Of a DNA stretch of 43,266 nt, positions 9,101-18,125 are shown piece after piece. Both the position numbers and the translations under genes were made by a program. Origin of the DNA: an uncultured Flavobacteriaceae bacterium (GTDB lineage Bacteria > Bacteroidota > Bacteroidia > Flavobacteriales > Flavobacteriaceae); contig CANMSB010000037.1 in assembly GCA_947500445.1 (NCBI GenBank), positions 1 through 43,266 of the forward strand, written 5' to 3'. Below the pieces are notes generated by a model. The model was not told where the DNA came from. It saw only the letters and a list, made by a program, of their open reading frames with translations, and ran no database searches. Numbering within the stretch: position 1 is the stretch's first letter; every line of letters begins with the position of its first letter.

Positions 9101-10751
9101 CGAACCAGGTATGCCAGAGCTCATCGGAACTGAATTCGGCCCCATAATCGTACATATTGCTAAGAAAAACCATTCCCAGCGGGTTGCTCCCATGGAAGTA
9201 GTGCAGAATACCATCTGCAGTTTTCTCGTATTCGGAGTGGGCCTCTTCATCCAAACCGTAGTTTAAATAATCATAATTGTCGGTCGCCTGTCTTGCCAAA
9301 AGGGCATTGCTTCCCCAATTCAAAAAGTATGGGTTTACCTGATAAAAATCTTGATCATCGTTCAAAACATATCCTCTTGCCTCTCTCGTGCGGGCACTCT
9401 CTTTATGGGAACGAATGGCATTTGCCGTAGCACCGTCCGCATTGGGTAATGTGGTATAGTATAAAATGGCCTCGCTTTGGTGTGCGCGATAGACGCCCCA
9501 ATCGCCTGAAACAAAGGGTCGGACCGTATTGTAATTCGCTATAACAAAGTTGTTGTATTCCGCCTTTCCCGTGGCTTCATACAAGTAAACTGCCGCGGTA
9601 ACGGCTTCCGCCACGTTTTCGGAAAGATAATGGTCACCGGGACCATCGGCATCCCCCGCCTCTATTTCCCCGTTGTCGCAAATTGCGGCCTTATCGGGCG
9701 CATTGGTATACGCCTGCCACGCCAATTCGGCACGGTTCAAAAGCGTTTCGGCATAAGCGGCCTCCGAAGGAAAATCCCGTAACACTACCGCACCATGTGC
9801 CATCATACCGGAAGCGGTTATGGCCGCGGCCGGACAGGTTTGTGCGTACCATCGCTCCCTAGTATCGGAGCTTGGTGGCGAAACATAGTTAAAATCCTCC
9901 CGTATTCCCGCTTTGCTGTGCACCGTTCCGTCCTCGTTCTGCATTTTTTGTATCCAGTCCAGTTCCCATTTTATTTCATCCAATAGGTCGGGAAGGGCAT
10001 TGGTGTTTTCGGGAATACGCAATTCGAGTCTATTCCATAACTCCGGATGTTGTTGGTAGGTGGTCAACAATTGATGAACGGGCGTTGTGGCAAAAGTGAT
10101 ATACTTGTTCGGGTCACCGGCATCGATCCATCCCCCGCTGACATCTTTGGTCTCCTCACCGTACAGGTATTTTGCTTCGGTATCCTGTCCCGCACCCAAA
10201 TACCAAGGTCCATCGGTCCATCGTGAACCAGAGCCGTATGCCCCTGTTTTATCTTGGGCCATGCGTTGGTAATAAAACGTTTCTACCGCTACGCGCAGTA
10301 TGTTGTCATATACCGAGTTACTGATTTCAAATACGTTGGACGCCACCTTGTTCCCCCCTTCTTCGGTAGCCTCTATATAATAGGTGCCGGCGGCACAGTG
10401 TTTCGAGAAATCGAACCACCAGCCCGAATCGCCCGAGAGTGCGTCCGTGCCACCATCGTTCCAAAGCGTTGCCATGGCTTCGAATGCCACCGTATCATCC
10501 GATACCTTTCGCAGTACTACGGGAACGGTCGCGTCCAGATCAATTCCGGCACCGGCATTGAAGCCTTCCATGGCCTTAGCAATAATCGCCTTCTTTTTGG
10601 CGGTTATCGGATATCCAAATTGGTCTATCCGAATGTAGTTCTTTTTGGTATTGATGGCCTGGCCGAACAGTGAGGCCGAACCCAACACCAGAAAAAATAG
10701 CCCTCCTAAAACAAAGGCTTTTTTAAATTGGTCGTGTAATGTTGTTTTCAT
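6186..10751 (-). CDS. GH9-A: CelD_N-type GH9 glucanase with three CBM35-like/Ig-like repeats and T9SS domain
   Basis: 1521 aa from the ATG at 10751, chosen because a signal peptide begins there (MKTTLHDQFKK, hydrophobic core, SLFGQA); an upstream in-frame ATG at 10796 would bury it. Order: signal peptide 1-32, CelD_N Ig-like domain (about 33-140), GH9 catalytic domain (about 140-640) with IDAGDPNKY (D210, D213) and the acid Glu in LVEPAIYYQ (E624). Three tandem pairs then follow, each a CBM35-like module (DSYWG/WLKAD-type signature) plus an Ig-like module (YQFQ..IVP.GGG), at about 655-915, 923-1175 and 1182-1430. A T9SS type A sorting domain (1440-1521; FPNPSSTGSV) ends the protein. Predicted secreted endo-beta-1,4-glucanase-like enzyme attached to the cell surface or released by T9SS; exact substrate (cellulose, mixed-linkage glucan, xyloglucan) unknown. 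Largest of five neighbouring GH9 genes. Confidence 0.93.
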   Translation of the reverse strand: MKTTLHDQFKKAFVLGGLFFLVLGSASLFGQAINTKKNYIRIDQFGYPITAKKKAIIAKAMEGFNAGAGIDLDATVPVVLRKVSDDTVAFEAMATLWNDGGTDALSGDSGWWFDFSKHCAAGTYYIEATEEGGNKVASNVFEISNSVYDNILRVAVETFYYQRMAQDKTGAYGSGSRWTDGPWYLGAGQDTEAKYLYGEETKDVSGGWIDAGDPNKYITFATTPVHQLLTTYQQHPELWNRLELRIPENTNALPDLLDEIKWELDWIQKMQNEDGTVHSKAGIREDFNYVSPPSSDTRERWYAQTCPAAAITASGMMAHGAVVLRDFPSEAAYAETLLNRAELAWQAYTNAPDKAAICDNGEIEAGDADGPGDHYLSENVAEAVTAAVYLYEATGKAEYNNFVIANYNTVRPFVSGDWGVYRAHQSEAILYYTTLPNADGATANAIRSHKESARTREARGYVLNDDQDFYQVNPYFLNWGSNALLARQATDNYDYLNYGLDEEAHSEYEKTADGILHYFHGSNPLGMVFLSNMYDYGAEFSSDELWHTWFVPGGAYDGTANGVGPAPGFITGGVNPLANGGTKIALGGVVYQNALLGDQPGLKAYSDENNYIGGASESPWALVEPAIYYQSSYIKLLANYVARNGGESPVPNVERAVAGSLEIEDVFEVYKEAGDKSDIVADGSNAGASAGGFVRLFDCGDALSFDFEVGITAKYDLALRLRVGEASETPTSLAPNYEISIDGEVVTDFDLDEDTISDLDGDTYWGELKAARYLSEGTHTVVVAVSKYWSKADRFDFGLSEDDATYVDDISAVTVNEEVAPGSVQEVVVDYTAGVDREVVVAFQQAITPYTVYDAVVTPVASGNGQITVALTIPEDVPIAQDEYQFQVYIVPAGGGFNDLIDSLPVTGIDVTDGTPPPGNTEGILEIEDVYEVVSDVGNNNSVSVDDYNPEASNGLHVRLFDAGDALRFDFNTAQDGEYRLAVRLRVGEATGTESNLATEYQISVDGEVATFELDEATITELDVDSHWGEMVLTTSLTAGIHNIQVEALRDWLKADRFSFELIGGDFEDDVVSVDGPDVVAPGGSYTLSVAYSASEAREINVAFQLGIAPYTTFDSQTVPVNLGTGTVEVVLNIPADVEIAADIYQFQTILVPIGGGWPDRLDNLSIGSVDVSDSEPDTGGSDVIEIEDVFEVVADVGTNNSVAPDSFNPEASNGQHVRLFDTGDELKFDFTASESGDYTLAVRLRVGQASGTDRDLVQSYALRVDGEAAAFTLDEDSISALDIDSYWGYLTVTMALTEGQHTINVEALADWLKADSFTFEMIPDATVAFEDDIIAVDGPQVVEQGGEALVTIEYSSSTDREVVGWWQLGVAPYTIFETRTALVSEGTGTLEFTFPIAADLAPSTTDYQIQILIVPPGGGWPERIDNMALAPVEVKASGSGAKAATYSVFPNPSSTGSVTVDTQNEFSFQLTDFSGRTVSEGKKTRGNNTLDINGFTPGLYILQTKDKSTGKVKTMKLMIK

Positions 10752-10786
10752 ATTTAATTCAAGTATTTGCGCTTCATTACAATGTA

Positions 10787-10814
10787 AAAAGGCCATCCAT
10801 AGTGGAGGCCTTTT
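10787..10814 (-). promoter_or_regulatory. Terminator-like hairpin in the 5' region of GH9-A
   Basis: AAAAGGCC + TCCA pair with TGGA + GGCCTTTT around a TAG loop, with one bulged base. On the minus strand the hairpin is followed by TTTTT and lies 36 bp upstream of the GH9-A start. It could be an attenuator in the leader, or a last stop for read-through from GH9-B. No promoter is visible between it and the gene. Confidence 0.5.
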
Positions 10815-11160
10815 AAAAATCGTAACGAACCACGGGTTATTAAGTTACAAGTTCTTGATCATCTGTTCGTTTTAGGTAACAATTGAAATCCTGTCCATTA
10901 TACCGCATGGGTACTTCTGGCGATCAGATGCAATATCAGTTCTGTCAAAAGAACGTATTGCCATAAACTTCCTTAAATTATAGGTATGATCTGGGATAAC
11001 ATTTATAAAGGCGTTTGCCTTTTTACTGCAGTGCCATAATGGCCCTGTTCGACCTGTATACCGGCTTTGATCGGCACGGTACTCTGTCCTATTTTATTCT
11101 CAAGAATACGTACAGGTGGTTTTTAATCCAACAAAATGCCACCATTTGACGCTTTATATA
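10815..11160. other. Intergenic region upstream of GH9-A
   Basis: About 350 bp without a credible gene. It holds a short palindrome GTTCT-N6-AGAAC at about 10938-10953 and a small AAAGGC/GCCTTT hairpin near 11008. I see neither an exact TAnnTTTG promoter for GH9-A nor the block shared by the GH9-C, D and E upstream regions. Confidence 0.5.
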
Positions 11161-11210
11161 AGATTCGAGACGAACTGCCGCCATTGAACGACAGTTCGCT
11201 TTTCGAATCT
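11161..11210 (-). terminator. Probable terminator of GH9-B
   Basis: AGATTCGA plus CGAACTG (11161-11177) pair with CAGTTCG plus TCGAATCT (11192-11210), giving a 15-bp interrupted stem starting 11 bp after the GH9-B stop. The minus-strand T-tract is weak, so termination is likely but not certain. Confidence 0.55.
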
Positions 11211-11221
11211 CAAAACTTCCT

Positions 11222-14053
11222 TTATTCTACAATCAATTTAGATGTGCTTCGGTTCCTTGAAAACATATCGGTCACTTCAAGGATGTAAAGCCCCGAACGT
11301 AGTCCGTCCAAACTCAACTCTCTTGTACCTGCTTGCATTTCCGGGCTATTGAACACCTCTCTGCCTAGAATATCCAATATCCGTACCCTAAAGTCGTTTT
11401 GCGAAACAAGGTTGACAACTCCGTTACGGACCGGATTTGGAAAAAATGAAATTGCTGGTGCTCCGGTTTCCGAAAGTTCCGTTTTTAATGAAGCGCTACC
11501 ACAACTGCGGTTCCCAAAATTGAAATTTCCATTCGTATATAGTTTATCGGGGTCATAAGCACAACAAGAGGAGGTCTCCGTTGCCTGTGTCTCCGTTTGC
11601 AGTCGTGCACCACAAATCTCGATCCAATCGACCTGTAGGTTTTTGTCGCTGCAGCTTCCCGAGCTCCCGTCATTGGTAAAATGGACGGAAACCGCTCCGG
11701 AAGTAAATCCGTTATAGGTATAACTGGTAAAAGCGGTACTGACGTTGTTCCATGTCTTTACGGTAGTTCCGTCCACACGCAATTGCATAGTCTCCGTACC
11801 GCAATCCCCTTTTGCACGGACAACAACGGAACCGGTTTCCGGACCGCCACAGCTGCGTGACCCAAAATTAAAGTTGCCATTGGTGTACAATTTATCTGGA
11901 TCTCCCAAGCAACAGCTTGCCGTTTCGGTAGCTTCGGTTTCGGTCTGGAGTCGTGTACCACATACTTCTATCCAATCGACCTCTAAATTTTTATCGCCAC
12001 AGCTTCCAGAACTACCATTGTTGGTAAAATGGACACTGACCTCACCAGAGGCAAATCCATTATAAGTATACGTGGCAAAGGAGGTGCTTACATTGTTCCA
12101 AGTTTTAACTGTGGTTCCGTCCACACGCAGCTGCATTGTTTCCGTTCCACAATCGCCTTTGGCCCGTATGGTAATGGAATTGCCGCTACTTGGCGGTGGC
12201 GGTGGGGTTACGGTAGTCTTCTCAAAATCCAGACGGTCCGCTTTTAGCCAATTCGCCTTTGCCTTGATCCTTACGGTATGGCTTCCAGCGGAAAGGTTGC
12301 GCGTATGGGAGATGCGTCCCCAATAGGTATCGCCGTCCAAGGCCGAAGCGGAGCCCGATACAAAACTGAAGGTACGTATCGTACCGTCTATTCGGACCTC
12401 ATATTGGCCAACCATATTGTTGGTGCTGCTCGCCGATAGCTCTCCGGTACGCACGCGCAGATCGATCTTATAATCACCGGACTCCGCAACCGTAAATGTC
12501 GTGGATAATTCGTCGTTGGTTTCGAACAAACGTACATATTGCCCGCTGCTAGCGCCCGGGTTACCGTTATCCACACCAACACTAAAACTGCCTCCAGCCT
12601 CGTTGAACACAGTAAAGTTGCCTTCTATTTCCTGAGAACCCTCCGTAACGGGATCTGGATCCGGGACAGGGGTACCACCGCCCGTTTCTTTTACCATCAT
12701 CGCTGCCATTCCCACGAAAAACGCTTGTTGGCTGATAGCCGGTTCCGTCGATTTTACATCGGTACGTACTTCGTTAAAACTGTCGTTCTGTTGCGGACCA
12801 CCAGCCAATGAACCTACGTGGACGTGCTTATCGGGGGCGGTACTGTTCTGTGGAACACCACTTGCGCCACGATGATGCGTAATCGTTGTAGGGTTGTTCC
12901 CGTAGCCTACTACATAGGAGCTATTTCTTGGGTTGTCCCCAAGCACATAATCAATTTGTTGAAAGGCAAAGTTTCGATATTTGTTATACTTTGAGAAACC
13001 GGTACCGCGAAGCTCCGCATAGAAATAGGCGCCAAAGGCCATCGATTGTGCCAAGGAAGCGGCCAAAAAGTTACTTCTGTAGTAAAGGCCTCCATTCGTT
13101 CTTGGAGCGTTATCGATCTCATTGTCCAACCAGTTTTCAGCAGAGTTGTAATATTTTTGTTCACCGGTAATTTGTGCCATCAACAGGTATCCTTCATACG
13201 CGTGGTCCCGGTAATGCATCATCCAACCTACGTTATTGCTCACTTTATTGTATTCCGTTTTGGCACGGTCAAGATATTGATTTTCGTTCGTGGCCTTGTA
13301 CAACCATATTGCCGCAACAAAAAGATCATCGTCAAAATCGTTCATCGGGTAGGGTTCGGGAGAACCCAGTTGATCGTAGTGGTTTCCTCTATGGTTGTCC
13401 GCGAAACTGAAAAGGTCCTTGGCATGCTGCAACAAGGAGGAACTGTAAGAGGCGTCCTCGTTTTTGAACACCATCGCAAGACTGGCAAAGGCGGCAGCAT
13501 TACTGGCCGCCATGTGCGTACCGGGTTTGGAAGTGTTGATAGTCGTTACGCTCCTATCGATACTTGGTGACTGCAAACTCGGTGCAACCCACTCATTGTG
13601 CTCTGGATTGCTACCGGTCTTGGCACGACCGATCTGCGCATAAAATACGTTGGCCGATGGATGGAGCTTTATCATAAAATCGCCCGATAGTCGCAAATGG
13701 TTCAATAAATGCGTTTTATTTCCGGAATTGTCGAAGGATGGCCTATACTGTAAATAGGACCAGGCCAGCACACGGGTGGCCTGCGCGGACACATAGTTGA
13801 ACTTGGTATGATCGCCTGCATCGTGCCAACCTCCCGTAAGGTTTTTGCCAATATCCGAACCATCGTTCATGTGGCAGTTGTTCCGCCAAGCGGCCCTGCT
13901 CCAAGATGGTTGCGGACCACAGATCTGACCATCGTAGAATTCTATGGATTTGCCTAATACATCGCTATAGTTGAAATCGCCTTGGGCTATGGCCCAATTA
14001 CCATAGCAACAGAATAGGAATAACAGTATACTGTTTAGATTATTTTTTAACAT
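11222..14053 (-). CDS. GH9-B: short-form GH9 glucanase with CBM35-like and two CBM60-like modules, T9SS domain
   Basis: 943 aa from the ATG at 14053, where a signal peptide starts (MLKNNLNSILLFLFCCYGNWAIAQ); the in-frame codons upstream to 14131 encode a charged extension unlike a signal. The GH9 domain begins directly after the signal (about 25-465), with no CelD_N domain. HDAGDHTKF supplies D78/D81, and the acid Glu is E437 in STEPAISQQAF. A PDPDP linker follows, then a CBM35-like module (471-610, DGDTYWG and WLKADRLDFE), a proline linker, and two Cys-rich CBM60-like modules (about 624-736 and 742-849; RAKGDCGTE start, VDWIE.CG..LQTET). The T9SS type A domain is 869-943. From the CBM35 to the C-terminus it is very similar to GH9-C although the catalytic domains differ. 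The gap to GH9-C is 118 bp, so co-transcription is possible. Confidence 0.93.
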   Translation of the reverse strand: MLKNNLNSILLFLFCCYGNWAIAQGDFNYSDVLGKSIEFYDGQICGPQPSWSRAAWRNNCHMNDGSDIGKNLTGGWHDAGDHTKFNYVSAQATRVLAWSYLQYRPSFDNSGNKTHLLNHLRLSGDFMIKLHPSANVFYAQIGRAKTGSNPEHNEWVAPSLQSPSIDRSVTTINTSKPGTHMAASNAAAFASLAMVFKNEDASYSSSLLQHAKDLFSFADNHRGNHYDQLGSPEPYPMNDFDDDLFVAAIWLYKATNENQYLDRAKTEYNKVSNNVGWMMHYRDHAYEGYLLMAQITGEQKYYNSAENWLDNEIDNAPRTNGGLYYRSNFLAASLAQSMAFGAYFYAELRGTGFSKYNKYRNFAFQQIDYVLGDNPRNSSYVVGYGNNPTTITHHRGASGVPQNSTAPDKHVHVGSLAGGPQQNDSFNEVRTDVKSTEPAISQQAFFVGMAAMMVKETGGGTPVPDPDPVTEGSQEIEGNFTVFNEAGGSFSVGVDNGNPGASSGQYVRLFETNDELSTTFTVAESGDYKIDLRVRTGELSASSTNNMVGQYEVRIDGTIRTFSFVSGSASALDGDTYWGRISHTRNLSAGSHTVRIKAKANWLKADRLDFEKTTVTPPPPPSSGNSITIRAKGDCGTETMQLRVDGTTVKTWNNVSTSFATYTYNGFASGEVSVHFTNNGSSGSCGDKNLEVDWIEVCGTRLQTETEATETASCCLGDPDKLYTNGNFNFGSRSCGGPETGSVVVRAKGDCGTETMQLRVDGTTVKTWNNVSTAFTSYTYNGFTSGAVSVHFTNDGSSGSCSDKNLQVDWIEICGARLQTETQATETSSCCAYDPDKLYTNGNFNFGNRSCGSASLKTELSETGAPAISFFPNPVRNGVVNLVSQNDFRVRILDILGREVFNSPEMQAGTRELSLDGLRSGLYILEVTDMFSRNRSTSKLIVE

Positions 14054-14171
14054 GTTAAAAATTGATTTTTTGTTCGTGTTTTTTAAGCTTCGTTTTTGAA
14101 AAATAGGTGCCGGTTCGTAACGGACCGCCACTAAAATGACAGTCCGTTTTTTTAAACCTTAGCTAACTAAA

Positions 14172-17100
14172 TTATTCGATAATGAGTTTTGAAGTACTCG
14201 ATTTTTTGGTTAATTCATCTGTCATTTGTAAGATGTACAGCCCCGAATGAAGTCCGTCCAAATTCAACTCCTGTGTACCTGCTTGCATTTCCGGGCTATT
14301 GAACACCTCTCGGCCCAACAGATCGAGCAAACGGACCCTAAAGTTGTTTTGCGAAACAAGGTTGATTACCCCGCCACGAACCGGATTTGGGAAAAACGTG
14401 ATCACATTTTCCGCAATGGCTTCCTCTGGTGCTGCGGCGACCTTTAACGAAACGCTGCCACAGGTTTGCGATCCAAAGGCAAAGTTACCGTTGGTAAACA
14501 ATTTATCCAAGGACGTTGCACAACAAGTGGACGTTTTGGTGGACGCGGTTTCCGTCTGTAAACGTGCGCCACAAATCTCGATCCAATCGACCTCCAAATT
14601 TTTATCGGTACAGCTTCCGGAACTTCCGTCATTGGTAAAGTGGATGGAGACCGCTCCCGAGGTAAACCCATTATACGTATAATTGGTAAAACTCGTACTT
14701 ACATTGTTCCAGGTCTGCACCGTGGTACCGTCCACGCGCAATTGCATGGTCTCCGTTCCACAATCTCCTTTTGCCCTAACAACAATGTTTCCACTACCGC
14801 CACTGCCGGAACCGGTCAAGTTGCCTTTACCATCAAAAACGATATACCCGAAAACCTCTGTCGCATGCGCGAGTTCAGCATCTTTGGACGCTTCTTCTTG
14901 AAAAAAGACATCGATTCCCGTTGCGTTAAAGGTATTGGAGGTACTATTGGCGCGGTATCGGATTACCCCGGCATCACCACCATCCGTGGTTTGGCTATGG
15001 CCGATAAGTACCCTGTTATTGCTATTATAAGTTTGTGAAAAGGAAATTCTTTTATCCTGATCGGTGATTTCGTTCGCCGAGTTGACGACCTCAAACTTGC
15101 CTACACCACTACCGTTGGCGCTGCCACGTTCCATGGCGACCCAGGCGACGGTCTCGTTCACATGCGACCGATTGCCGTCCAAGGTACCGCCATTTTCCTC
15201 CTCCTGAATGTAGAGTTCGAAACCCGTGTTAGTCACTTTCCTCACGCGAACATTGATCGCCTGCGCCTCATTATTGGTGACGGCTTGTACCAATACTGTT
15301 GGTTTGGCCGAAAATGCCGAGGAAAAGGTGACTGTGGTAACTGCGGTACCTGTTGTTTTTTTACCGGCTATGATCTTGTTGCCGTTCGCCATGGTATGCG
15401 TTCCTTTTTCAACGACCATATACCCTACCGTTTCGGCGTTATGCGATTGGTCCAAGTACTCCCATTCATCCACTTGCCATTGAAAATTGGTGCCGCCACT
15501 GTTGCGCACTCGAACGGTTGCCGCCTGGCCGCCATACATGCCCAATGGCCCCATGACCACTACGGGATCGGTATAACTGTTTGCATAGTTCACCGTTTTC
15601 CAATTCGCATTGGTACTTGAGGTTCCTACCTCTCCGAAAACATCGCCACTTCCACCGCCAGAGGTCTTGGCAAAATCCAACCGGTCCGCTTTCAGCCATG
15701 GTCCTTTTGCCTTGATCCTTATGGTATGGCTTCCCGCGGAAAGGTTCCTAGTGTGGGAAATTAGGCCCCAATAGGTATCCCCGTCCAGAGCGGATGCGGA
15801 CCCGGATACAAAACTAAAGGTTCGCACTGTTCCGTCTATCCTGACTTCATAATTACCGACCATATTACTGGTACTGTTAGCAGATTGCTCACCAGTCCTT
15901 ACCCTCAGATCAATTTTATAGTCTCCCGCCTCACCTACGCTAAAGGTGGTGGACAATTCGTCATCGATATCGAACAATCGAACATATTGTCCGTTGCTCG
16001 CTCCTGGATTGGAACCATCGACACCGATACTAAAGCTGGTTCCGGCTTCATTGAACACAGTAAAATTGCCTTCTATTTCCTGAGATCCTTCGGTAACCGG
16101 GTCCGGATCGGGACCAGGGTTGGAACCACCTCCACCATTGGCCACATAATTAGCCAACATCTTTACGTAACTTGCTTGATAGTAAATACCGTTCTCTACT
16201 AGGGCATAAGGTGCTTCGCTCTCCCCCACGATGTAATCGTTTTCATCTGCAAATGCCTTTAAGCCAGGTTGGTTGCCTACGGTTTGACCGTTATACTTTA
16301 CTCCACCGATCGTAACCACCGTATTCGGCCTGTTGATAACCGGGTTAGCACCTCCGGTCACAAACCCGGGTGCCGGTCCCACGATATTAGAACCATTTGG
16401 TGTACCATCATATTTTCCTTCATTGAAGAACCATGTATGCCACATTTGATCAACCGAGAAATCCCCGCCATAATTATACATATTCGTCAAATAACTTATT
16501 CCAAAAGGGTTTATTCCATGAAAATAGTGCAAAATATTGTCCGATACCTCTCGGTAATTGTTGTGGTTGCCGCTGTCCAGACCATAGTTGATATAGTCAT
16601 AGTTATCCGATCCCTGTCTGGCGATCAAACTGTTACTACCCCAGTTCAGGTAAAATGGGTCGAATCCGTAAAAATCGTTGCTAGGATCCACTTTGTAAAT
16701 CGTGGGTTGCCTTGATATACTCGTATTCTTGCGATCGATAATCGCATTTTTAACAGCATTGTCAGCATTGCTCAAGGTAGTATAGTAGAGTAAAGACTCG
16801 CCTTGGTTGGCCCTGTAAATCGCCCAATCCCTATCGAACATGGAACGAATCTGGGTATAGTTGTTCTTGACAAAGTCGTTGTATTTCGATTTTCCGGTAA
16901 GGTCGTAAAGATAAACCGCAGCACAGACCGCCTCGGCTACGTTTTCCAAAAGATACTGATTCCCAGGACCGTCGGCATCCCCTGCTTCAATTTCCCCATT
17001 ATCGCAAATGGCATCCTTATCCGAAGCATTGGTGTAGGCGTCCCAAGAGAGCTCAGCTCTCGAGGTAAGATCGGACACGTAGGAAGATTGCGAAGGAAAG

Positions 17101-18062
17101 TCTCTTAACACCACCGCCGCATGTGCCATCATACCGGAAGCCGTAATGGCCGCGGCAGGACAGGTTTGGCTGTACCAGCGCTCTCTCGAATCGGTACTTG
17201 GCGGGGATACGTAAGCACCATCTTCCTTAATTCCCGCCTTTGCGTGAACGGTTCCATCATTCCGTTGCATGGACACCACCCAATCCACTTCCCACTTTAT
17301 CTCGTCCAAGATATCAGGAAGGTCATTGTTGTTTTCAGGAATACGCAAGCTAAAACTCTTCCAAAAATTCTCATGTTGTTGATAAGTGGTCAATAGGTTA
17401 TGTACCGCAGGTGTAGCAAAGGTCACATATTTGTTGGGGTCACCGGCGTCAATCCAGCCTTTCCCTACATTACGACGCTCATTGCTGTATAGATATTTTG
17501 CATTGGTATCTTGATTGGTCCCCAAATACCATGGACCATCTACCCAGTCTGATCCGGAAGCGTGGCTCGCTGTTTTATTTTGACCTATTCTTTGGTAAAA
17601 AAAACTTTCCATCGCAACACGTAGTACATCATCATATACGTTGTCGTCTATTTTGAACCGATTGGAATCTACCGTATTGCCATTGGTTTCGGTCACCCTT
17701 ATATAATAGGTACCCGGCGTAGTATAAGAACTGAAGTCAAAATACCAACCGCGGTCCCCGGAAAGTTCATCCGTACCGCCACCGTTCCAAACCGTAGCCC
17801 TTGCTTGATAAACGATAGCATTATCACTATTTTTTCGCAACTGAACGTTTACATTAACATTGAGATCAATACCGGTACCCGCATTGAAACCGTTTACGGC
17901 TTTCGCTATAATGGCCATTTTAGTGGCATTTTCCATGTAACCAAATTGGTCTACACGTACGTAGTTCTTTTTTGTGTTGATGCCTTGTGCCTCACCATGG
18001 AAATTTCCAAGGAAAACACACACCAACAAAAACAATAATAAGCGTGGAGTAATTTTAACCAT
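14172..18062 (-). CDS. GH9-C: CelD_N-type GH9 glucanase with CBM35-like, lectin-like triple repeat, CBM60-like and T9SS domains
   Basis: 1296 aa from the ATG at 18062 (the frame extends two codons to a TTG at 18068). Signal peptide MVKITPRLLLFLLVCVFLG...GEAQ; CelD_N domain (about 28-135); GH9 domain (to about 650) with IDAGDPNKY (D205, D208) and E623 in LVENGIYYQ. Then a CBM35-like module (663-800) and about 280 residues (804-1085) made of three repeats ending HNAETVGYMVVEKG, HVNETVAWVAMERG and HATEVFGYIVFDG, which resemble H-type lectin domains. A Cys-rich CBM60-like module (1094-1202) and a T9SS type A domain (1220-1296) complete it. The catalytic half resembles GH9-A and the C-terminal half resembles GH9-B. 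Likely a secreted beta-glucanase with several binding modules. Confidence 0.93.
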   Translation of the reverse strand: MVKITPRLLLFLLVCVFLGNFHGEAQGINTKKNYVRVDQFGYMENATKMAIIAKAVNGFNAGTGIDLNVNVNVQLRKNSDNAIVYQARATVWNGGGTDELSGDRGWYFDFSSYTTPGTYYIRVTETNGNTVDSNRFKIDDNVYDDVLRVAMESFFYQRIGQNKTASHASGSDWVDGPWYLGTNQDTNAKYLYSNERRNVGKGWIDAGDPNKYVTFATPAVHNLLTTYQQHENFWKSFSLRIPENNNDLPDILDEIKWEVDWVVSMQRNDGTVHAKAGIKEDGAYVSPPSTDSRERWYSQTCPAAAITASGMMAHAAVVLRDFPSQSSYVSDLTSRAELSWDAYTNASDKDAICDNGEIEAGDADGPGNQYLLENVAEAVCAAVYLYDLTGKSKYNDFVKNNYTQIRSMFDRDWAIYRANQGESLLYYTTLSNADNAVKNAIIDRKNTSISRQPTIYKVDPSNDFYGFDPFYLNWGSNSLIARQGSDNYDYINYGLDSGNHNNYREVSDNILHYFHGINPFGISYLTNMYNYGGDFSVDQMWHTWFFNEGKYDGTPNGSNIVGPAPGFVTGGANPVINRPNTVVTIGGVKYNGQTVGNQPGLKAFADENDYIVGESEAPYALVENGIYYQASYVKMLANYVANGGGGSNPGPDPDPVTEGSQEIEGNFTVFNEAGTSFSIGVDGSNPGASNGQYVRLFDIDDELSTTFSVGEAGDYKIDLRVRTGEQSANSTSNMVGNYEVRIDGTVRTFSFVSGSASALDGDTYWGLISHTRNLSAGSHTIRIKAKGPWLKADRLDFAKTSGGGSGDVFGEVGTSSTNANWKTVNYANSYTDPVVVMGPLGMYGGQAATVRVRNSGGTNFQWQVDEWEYLDQSHNAETVGYMVVEKGTHTMANGNKIIAGKKTTGTAVTTVTFSSAFSAKPTVLVQAVTNNEAQAINVRVRKVTNTGFELYIQEEENGGTLDGNRSHVNETVAWVAMERGSANGSGVGKFEVVNSANEITDQDKRISFSQTYNSNNRVLIGHSQTTDGGDAGVIRYRANSTSNTFNATGIDVFFQEEASKDAELAHATEVFGYIVFDGKGNLTGSGSGGSGNIVVRAKGDCGTETMQLRVDGTTVQTWNNVSTSFTNYTYNGFTSGAVSIHFTNDGSSGSCTDKNLEVDWIEICGARLQTETASTKTSTCCATSLDKLFTNGNFAFGSQTCGSVSLKVAAAPEEAIAENVITFFPNPVRGGVINLVSQNNFRVRLLDLLGREVFNSPEMQAGTQELNLDGLHSGLYILQMTDELTKKSSTSKLIIE

Positions 18063-18125
18063 AAACAATAAAATTTTAAGTGTTAATTAACCAGAGGTTT
18101 CCGATGTTTACATCATCTGGAAACT

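Noticed and set aside
14119-14148. AACGGAC/GTCCGTT hairpin between GH9-C and GH9-B as terminator of GH9-C
   Set aside because: Its T-run is on the plus strand, the wrong side for the minus-strand genes; no plus-strand gene ends there.
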